Below are positions 12,655-17,333 of a DNA stretch of 17,333 bases, piece after piece. Under the pieces are notes generated by a model. That model saw only the letters and a list, made by a program, of their open reading frames with translations, was not told the DNA's origin and did no database searches. Source of the DNA: an uncultured Eggerthellaceae bacterium (GTDB lineage: Bacteria; Actinomycetota; Coriobacteriia; Coriobacteriales; Eggerthellaceae). Where the stretch lies: positions 1-17,333 of the forward strand of contig CANOHY010000035.1 in NCBI GenBank assembly GCA_947565915.1, in the 5' to 3' direction. The translations under genes and the position numbers were made by a program. Each line of letters opens with the position of its first letter. Positions within the stretch are counted from its first letter, which is position 1.

Positions 12655-14427
12655 CTAGCCCAGGAACTTCGCGACAGCTTTGCCGCACTCGCGGCCGAGC
12701 ACCATGGCGAAGCCCAGCGACACGCCCGGAATGGGCGTCACGTACTCGGTACCGAAGCGGCGGCCGCAGTCGTTGCCCGACATGTACAGGCCGGGAATCG
12801 GTTCGTAGTTCTCGTCGAGGGCGTTTTGGTCGCCATCGGTGATGATGCCGCCCATGGTAACCATGGTCTCGCCGAGCACCGGCTCGAACTTCACGGCATA
12901 GAAGGGAGCCTCGCGAACGGGGAACAGCACCTCGGAGGCACGGCCGAATTCCTCGTCCACGCCGTTGTCGCAGTAGCTGTTCCAGCGCGTCATCTGCGCG
13001 ATGAACTCATCGGCAGCATCGCCCTTAAGGCCAATCTGGGCAGCCAGGCCTTCCAAGGTGTCGTCTGCGATGTAGTCGGCACCTTGCATGGGGCCGCCGG
13101 GACCACCCTGCTGCTCGTCGCCCTCGGGCTCCTCGTAGGTGCCCTTGAACTTCGCATAGGCCTTGTCGAGCGACTCGCGCAGCGACTGGATGTTCTCGTC
13201 GGATGCCGTGAAGCCAGCATGCTGGGGAAGCGTGTACTGGCGATACTCGGTGAAGTTGTTGTCCACGATGGCGAATTTGTTCTGGCGGCTCATGAACGTG
13301 GTCTGGTATCCGCGCTGCTCGGAAGTGGGGTAGTACTCGTTGCAGAAGCGCTTGCCGTTCTCGTCCACCCACACTGCCTGGGGCAGGCAGTTCATCTTGC
13401 CGGGAACGGAAAGCCCCTTCATGTTCATGCCAGGAATCGGGGTGGTTTCCAGGTGCGCGCCAGCCCAGTAGGCCATCTGCACGCCGCGACCGTCGTTGGC
13501 CGACATCGACGACAGCTTCTCGCCTTCAACGAGCGCTTGCTGCATGTCGGGCATGAAGTAGGCCATCATGTCGGGGTTGCCGCCCATGCCGCCGCAGGAG
13601 ATTACCACGGCGCGGCAGTTGATCTTCACCTTGCCGTCGGAGTTCGAAACCGCCAAGCCGGCCACTTTGCCGTCTTCCATGATCACGTACTCGGCCGTGG
13701 TGCCGAACAGGAATTCAGCGCCATGCTCGCGAGCAACGTCGTGATTCAGGCCAAGAATCTTGGTTTGGCCGCATTCCTGGTTGTAGAAGCTGCACACGCT
13801 GGGCCAGAACTTGATGCCCGAAAGCTCGCTCATCTGATGGGCAGTGGGCGGGAAGAATGACGTGGTCATGGTGGCCAAGTCGGCTTCGGAAAGCGGCGAG
13901 AGGTACCAGTTCGAGTTCTCCTCGGAGTGCTGTGCGAACTTCATCACCAGCGCCGGGTTGGGCATGTTCGACGTGATCTTCATGAAGTTCTGGTAGAACT
14001 CCACGGGGTCGATGTGCGGCACGCCGCGGTCTTGTAGCACCTTCGGGTTGAGCGCTGCGAACTCGTTGCCCGTTGCGGCGAACGAGTCTTCGGGCTGCTT
14101 CTCGACCGCAATCACCTTCTTGCCCTGCTCGGCAAGCTCACGGCAGGCCGTGGTTCCTGCGAAGCCCAGGCCAGCAACCACCACGTCGCAATCGATCTCC
14201 TTGTCGAACTTGGTAATCTCGGCCGGCGGCGTCATCCAGCTGGTGTCGGTGACGCCATGGACGTTGGTTGCCGTTGCGCTTCCGGATTTGCTCGAGCTGT
14301 TTGAGCTGCTGGAGCTGCTCGACTTGGAGGGGCTGCAGCCTGCCAGCCCTGTTCCCGCTGCCACCACAGCGGCGCTTGCGCCCAAGCCCAAGAAGGCGCG
14401 TCTCGACAGTTGTCCCTTTCCCTTCAT
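12655..14427 (-). CDS. Tat-exported lipoprotein-like FAD-dependent reductase (fumarate reductase / Cgr2-like family)
   Basis: 590 residues. The signal has a twin-arginine motif (SRRAFLG, R9-R10) and a hydrophobic stretch ending in LAGC with C31, a lipobox. The mature protein is thus probably lipid-anchored outside the membrane. A Ser-rich linker (32-50) follows, then an FAD-binding Rossmann fold (VVVAGLGFAGTTA, with glutamate at the end of VIAVEK). The capping and catalytic region includes ANDGRGVQMAYWAGA and VDENGKRFCNE, and the C-terminal FAD motif is GLYMSGNDCG...GFAMVLGRECG. Such flavoproteins reduce C=C bonds of fumarate, urocanate, cinnamates or steroids; the acceptor here is unknown. 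ATG 14427 has GGAAGGAAG upstream and begins directly with the signal. It is transcribed with the cytochrome gene and divergently from the LuxR gene. Confidence 0.92.
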   Translation of the reverse strand: MKGKGQLSRRAFLGLGASAAVVAAGTGLAGCSPSKSSSSSSSNSSSKSGSATATNVHGVTDTSWMTPPAEITKFDKEIDCDVVVAGLGFAGTTACRELAEQGKKVIAVEKQPEDSFAATGNEFAALNPKVLQDRGVPHIDPVEFYQNFMKITSNMPNPALVMKFAQHSEENSNWYLSPLSEADLATMTTSFFPPTAHQMSELSGIKFWPSVCSFYNQECGQTKILGLNHDVAREHGAEFLFGTTAEYVIMEDGKVAGLAVSNSDGKVKINCRAVVISCGGMGGNPDMMAYFMPDMQQALVEGEKLSSMSANDGRGVQMAYWAGAHLETTPIPGMNMKGLSVPGKMNCLPQAVWVDENGKRFCNEYYPTSEQRGYQTTFMSRQNKFAIVDNNFTEYRQYTLPQHAGFTASDENIQSLRESLDKAYAKFKGTYEEPEGDEQQGGPGGPMQGADYIADDTLEGLAAQIGLKGDAADEFIAQMTRWNSYCDNGVDEEFGRASEVLFPVREAPFYAVKFEPVLGETMVTMGGIITDGDQNALDENYEPIPGLYMSGNDCGRRFGTEYVTPIPGVSLGFAMVLGRECGKAVAKFLG

Positions 14428-14709
14428 GCTCTTCCTTCCTCTGCTCCCTATACTTTTGCTCTCGGTTTCCCACGCCTGCGCGCATGACGCGCGAGCGCGG
14501 GCCAAGAGCCGATAATTGATGATTGCCCGAAACGGGGGCTGTCGTGAATCGCTCATATAGGGGAGATGTGCTCAAGCGGCCCGGAAAGGGTATCGCGGAA
14601 ATAGGGGATTTCAAAGAATGCCCAGCTCAAGGCGCTAAATCCAATCTTTATGCGTGACGGGAAGCTGGATATACTGGTAGAACCGTCATCAAGCGAGAGG
14701 GAGCGTTCG
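14428..14709. promoter_or_regulatory. Divergent regulatory region between the flavin reductase and LuxR genes
   Basis: This 282-bp gap must hold promoters for both units. On the plus strand TATACT (14670-14675) is a good -10, with only a weak TTTATG (14647-14652) 17 bases upstream, about 35-40 bases before the LuxR start. ATAGGGGA occurs twice as a direct repeat (14557-14564 and 14601-14608), 44 bp apart. The second copy sits inside an inverted repeat, GAAAT-AGGGG-ATTTC (14598-14612). These are candidate binding sites only. I could not pick a clear minus-strand promoter. Confidence 0.45.
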
Positions 14710-16182
14710 ATGAAGGTGCCAAGCAAGCCGGGGCTTGAATTCATGTCGTTCACGGCATTCTTCGTGACGCTGATCGTCTACTCGCCCAACATGTTCGTGC
14801 TTCAGGAAGACCTCAATGCTGAGGCCTTGCTCGGTGTATTCGTTCCCTGGCTATTGGCATCGGTGCTGGTAGTGAGCATCGTGGTGGCCATCCTCTCATC
14901 GAAGGGGCTTGGCTCGCGATTTATCGGTCGGACGGCTGTTACCGCAAGTGCCGTGCTCTATATCGTGGGCTACATCGCCTTGATCGCATGCGTGCTCGCG
15001 CATGATGTTGCAGAGCCGCTTCTCGCAGCCATCGCCGTCGCTTTATCAGTGGGAACGGTGGGCTTGTGCATAACGTGGGGCAGCCTGTTCTCGCTTCTGG
15101 ACATGCGCCAGGTGATGCTTATCCTGTCCCTGACGATAGGCATCGCCTCTGCCATGCAGCTTGTCATGCAGATGCTTCCGCCTCTTGCGCGCCTATCTCT
15201 CTTCGGCGCATTCGTGGTGCTGGGGTCGGTTCCGCTCGCGTTCCTCACGCGCAAGTTGAGCCAAGTGAAAGTAGAAGAGGTCATGGGGGCTTTGCAGGAG
15301 ATGCCCCTGAGGGACACCCTTGCCCCCGGGGCAGATACCGCTGCCGTGGATGCGCGCAGGGATTCGGGAGCCAGGAGAATGGCACGCGTGATAGTGACGC
15401 CTCTCATCGGGCTTCTGGTGTTCGCTTACCTTACGGGGGTGCGGAAGTTCATCATCTTCGACTTCTTCTATGCGGAGCTCTTCGGGGCGCTGATCGCAAG
15501 TGTCATCACGCTGGTGTTCTGCTTCGTGAAGACGGGCAGGCCCCTTATTTCGCTCTACTTCCAGCTGCTGTTGCCGCTGTTCGCCCTGCTGCTTATCGTG
15601 CTAAACAGCTTCCCCGTGCACACGCTGCCCATGATAGTTGCCGCTTCTGTTTCGTACGTCTTCTTCTCGCTCGTGGCCATCTTGGCACTAGTCAGCATTT
15701 GCGGCATGGCTCATGCGCGCGAGTTCCATCCAGCATCCATCTTCTCGCTAGTGCTGGCAGCCTATGCGGTGGTGTCGATTGCGGGGGTGTACAGTGGGCG
15801 AGCGCTCTTGTTCCTCGAGAACGAAGATGGTGGCCCCATATTGCTGGTAATCAGCACGATCTACTTCGCTTTCCTCATTCTCATGCCGATAGTGTCGGGT
15901 TGGCGCCGTGAGGAGAGCGAAGACGTTAGCTCGGCGGATGCGGTGGAACCCATCGTGGCTCGCTGCGCCGTGGCAGTGAAGCGGGGCGCGCTCTCGCCGC
16001 GCGAGGCTGAGATACTTGCCTACCTGGGGCGGGGGCACAGCATCGCATTTATTGCGAAGACGCTGGTGATATCCGAGAGCACTGTGCGAACGCATGCGAA
16101 GAGCATCTATCGCAAGCTGGACGTATCGTCGAAGGAGGAGCTGCTCGACTTCATCGACAGCCTTCCCACCGACAACGGCTGA
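14710..16182 (+). CDS. 12-TM membrane-bound LuxR-family transcriptional regulator
   Basis: 490 residues. About twelve hydrophobic helices in two groups of six fill roughly 12-178 and 230-400, separated by a polar loop at about 182-228, a layout like MFS transporters. The C-terminus (about 427-484) is a LuxR/GerE helix-turn-helix: LSPREAEILAYLGRGHSIAFIAKTL, then SESTVRTHAKSIYRKLDV. ATG 14710 has GAGAGGGAG just upstream; the in-frame ATG at 14650 lacks a site. Many Eggerthellaceae reductase genes lie beside such regulators, and in studied cases they respond to the substrate of the neighbouring enzyme. Here the divergent flavin reductase and cytochrome genes are the likely target. The membrane part presumably senses the ligand; which ligand is unknown. 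Confidence 0.9.
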   Translation: MKVPSKPGLEFMSFTAFFVTLIVYSPNMFVLQEDLNAEALLGVFVPWLLASVLVVSIVVAILSSKGLGSRFIGRTAVTASAVLYIVGYIALIACVLAHDVAEPLLAAIAVALSVGTVGLCITWGSLFSLLDMRQVMLILSLTIGIASAMQLVMQMLPPLARLSLFGAFVVLGSVPLAFLTRKLSQVKVEEVMGALQEMPLRDTLAPGADTAAVDARRDSGARRMARVIVTPLIGLLVFAYLTGVRKFIIFDFFYAELFGALIASVITLVFCFVKTGRPLISLYFQLLLPLFALLLIVLNSFPVHTLPMIVAASVSYVFFSLVAILALVSICGMAHAREFHPASIFSLVLAAYAVVSIAGVYSGRALLFLENEDGGPILLVISTIYFAFLILMPIVSGWRREESEDVSSADAVEPIVARCAVAVKRGALSPREAEILAYLGRGHSIAFIAKTLVISESTVRTHAKSIYRKLDVSSKEELLDFIDSLPTDNG

Positions 16183-16269
16183 GCAAGCCAGGCGAGCCGA
16201 CTCCTTCGCCAAGGCCAGCTTCTCGATTAGAGTATTCGGTAAAAACGGACAACTTGGAATATCGAGCGC

Positions 16270-17271
16270 CTACTGTGAATGGCGCCACACATAAGCAGTG
16301 GAGCGACCGCCTCCGATTTTCTCTATCTTGCCATCGTCTAAGAGCTTCTTGAGCACGCGCTCGATGGTTGTAACCGAGATATCAGGGCATTCCCTTGCGA
16401 TATCTGATTTCTTTACAGAGCCCAATGAGCTCTCAAGATGCTTTTCTACGCGTTCGGCCTTGCTCTTAGATGCGCCGAGTAACTCCGAAACCCTGGACTC
16501 GAAATCCGCATATGCCGCTATTTCTATTCCTAGTAGATAGTTTACGAACGGAGCGTAATCTGCTTCTCCGTCGCTCCATCCTCTCGAACTCGCTGCGAGG
16601 GCTTCATAATACGAATCGCGCGTCCGATCGATCTTGTCCTCAATGCTCACGTATTTTCCTGCCAGATAACCGTTTTGATAAAGGAGAAGCAACGTCAAGA
16701 GCCGACTCATTCTTCCGTTGCCATCAGTGAAGGGATGAATGCTCACGAAATCGAAGATGAAACGCGCGATAAGGATCAAAGGATCTACGGTTTCGCTCTC
16801 TATGCCCGCAGCATAGCTTGCGCACAGCTCTTCCATCGCCCCTGGCACCGCAACTGCTGGAAGAGGCGTAAACCGTACGCGCTCTATACCCTCTGCATTA
16901 CGTTCAACTATCGCGTTATCGCTGTCTTTCCAGCGTCCTGCGAAAGCATGACCTGAATAGCGATGAAGCATCGCGTGCATCTGCAGAATAACGTTTGGCG
17001 TTATACGCATATGCTCGTAGCCTTCATGGACAAGGGCCAGGACATCGCGATACCCGGCAATTTCCTGCTCGGCTTGGCTGACTGGATTGCTCTTGTTGGC
17101 CATCAAGTCATTAAGGCGCTTATCTGTGGTGCTTATGCCTTCGATTCGATTGGAGGCATCTGCTGACCTGATTTTTGCTGAAGTACAGAGTTTCTCCAGC
17201 ACGTCGGGTCGCGCTTCAAGATACAAAGCTTGCTTGCCCTTATATTCGCGAAGCGTTGCAATCTTCTTCAC
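16270..17271 (-). CDS. Fic-domain protein (class II, putative AMP transferase) with C-terminal winged helix
   Basis: 333 residues if the GTG at 17271 is used. The Fic active site HPFTDGNGR lies at 179-187. An N-terminal inhibitory motif, S40-N-R-I-E44-G45, fits the [S/T]xxxE[G/N] rule of class II Fic proteins, whose glutamate blocks ATP binding until relieved. The C-terminus (about 286-330) looks like a winged helix (SDIARECPDISVTTIERVLKKLLDDGKIEKIG). Fic enzymes transfer AMP or other groups to protein hydroxyls; the target is unknown. The true start is uncertain: the open frame continues upstream as LVPDIV, and PDIV resembles the family N-terminus, yet there is no in-frame ATG before a stop. 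Its G+C is visibly lower than that of the respiratory genes, suggesting separate acquisition. Convergent with the LuxR gene. Confidence 0.88.
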   Translation of the reverse strand: MKKIATLREYKGKQALYLEARPDVLEKLCTSAKIRSADASNRIEGISTTDKRLNDLMANKSNPVSQAEQEIAGYRDVLALVHEGYEHMRITPNVILQMHAMLHRYSGHAFAGRWKDSDNAIVERNAEGIERVRFTPLPAVAVPGAMEELCASYAAGIESETVDPLILIARFIFDFVSIHPFTDGNGRMSRLLTLLLLYQNGYLAGKYVSIEDKIDRTRDSYYEALAASSRGWSDGEADYAPFVNYLLGIEIAAYADFESRVSELLGASKSKAERVEKHLESSLGSVKKSDIARECPDISVTTIERVLKKLLDDGKIEKIGGGRSTAYVWRHSQ

Positions 17272-17279
17272 GATATCCG

Positions 17280-17333
17280 GTACTAGCCATCGGTCTACTG
17301 GTTGATGATGCTATCGTTGTAGTAGAAAACGTT
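17280..17333 (+). pseudogene. Fragment of an RND efflux transporter (AcrB type), right edge
   Basis: The last 54 bases translate without a stop to VLAIGLLVDDAIVVVENV. This is the TM4 signature of AcrB-type RND pumps, including the proton-relay aspartate pair (D407-D408 in E. coli AcrB). The 18-residue match is too close to be chance. The codons immediately upstream belong to the opposite-strand Fic gene, so about 400 N-terminal residues of the pump are absent. The gene may continue past the window, but it cannot be intact as seen. It could be a recombination scar or a chimeric join. Confidence 0.75.

Noticed and set aside
12349..13860. 503-codon open frame on the plus strand
   Set aside because: Antisense to the flavin reductase and cytochrome genes, which have clear motifs. 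The product shows only low-complexity Val/His/Gly sequence.
16183..16269. Terminator between the convergent LuxR and fic genes
   Set aside because: The 87-bp gap has no stem longer than a few base pairs and no T-run next to one.
1..17333. CRISPR arrays, tRNA or rRNA genes, insertion sequences
   Set aside because: No regularly spaced repeats, cloverleaf-like segments or transposase motifs were seen on either strand by eye.

Overview
The window looks like a respiratory island from an anaerobic gut actinomycete of the Eggerthellaceae type (Eggerthella, Gordonibacter, Slackia and relatives). This is inferred from gene content: a Tat-exported, Ser-linker flavin reductase of the fumarate reductase family paired with a multihaem c-type cytochrome, a divergent 12-TM LuxR regulator, and a DmsABC-like molybdopterin enzyme with its TorD chaperone. 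Base composition is G+C-rich in the centre (39 G+C in the 60-base line at 5041) and lower in the terminal genes (28/60 at 1-60; 25/60 and 29/60 in two lines of the fic gene).

Layout. (1) 1-156, minus: the N-terminus of a SemiSWEET-like protein running off the left edge. (2) 441-4373, plus: ccdA, a membrane-anchored TlpA/ResA-like thioredoxin, a stand-alone NrfD-family membrane protein, a YtrA-type GntR regulator and a slipin whose start lies 98 nt inside the regulator gene. (3) 4374-4582: a leader with repeated TGTCATA/TATGACA boxes around a TTGACA, then a small hairpin. (4) 4583-11095, plus: a tight operon of Tat-exported molybdopterin oxidoreductase, 16-Cys ferredoxin subunit, NrfD anchor, a small membrane protein with a duplicated C-P-x3-C-x4-C-H motif, a four-His DUF4405/cytochrome b-like protein and a TorD-family chaperone with a large acidic insert. 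The operon is broken only by 145 bp of strong stem-loops at 9022-9140. (5) 11382-11686: a broken flavin reductase gene, keeping its translation start and its C-terminus only. (6) 11687-11834: hairpins between convergent units. (7) 11835-14427, minus: a flavin reductase (Tat signal plus lipobox) followed by a five-haem-motif cytochrome c. (8) 14710-16182, plus: the divergent membrane LuxR regulator. (9) 16270-17271, minus: a class II Fic protein. (10) 17280-17333, plus: an 18-codon piece of an RND efflux pump abutting the Fic N-terminus, either a recombination scar or an assembly chimera.

How it fits together. The window holds two terminal-reductase modules. In one, a molybdoenzyme outside the membrane exchanges electrons with quinol through FeS and NrfD subunits, with extra haem-like proteins encoded in the same operon. 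In the other, a membrane cytochrome c would feed an extracytoplasmic flavin reductase, probably controlled by the divergent LuxR sensor. CcdA and the TlpA-like protein could supply reductant across the membrane for haem attachment to the many Cys-His motifs. Substrates cannot be read from the sequence.
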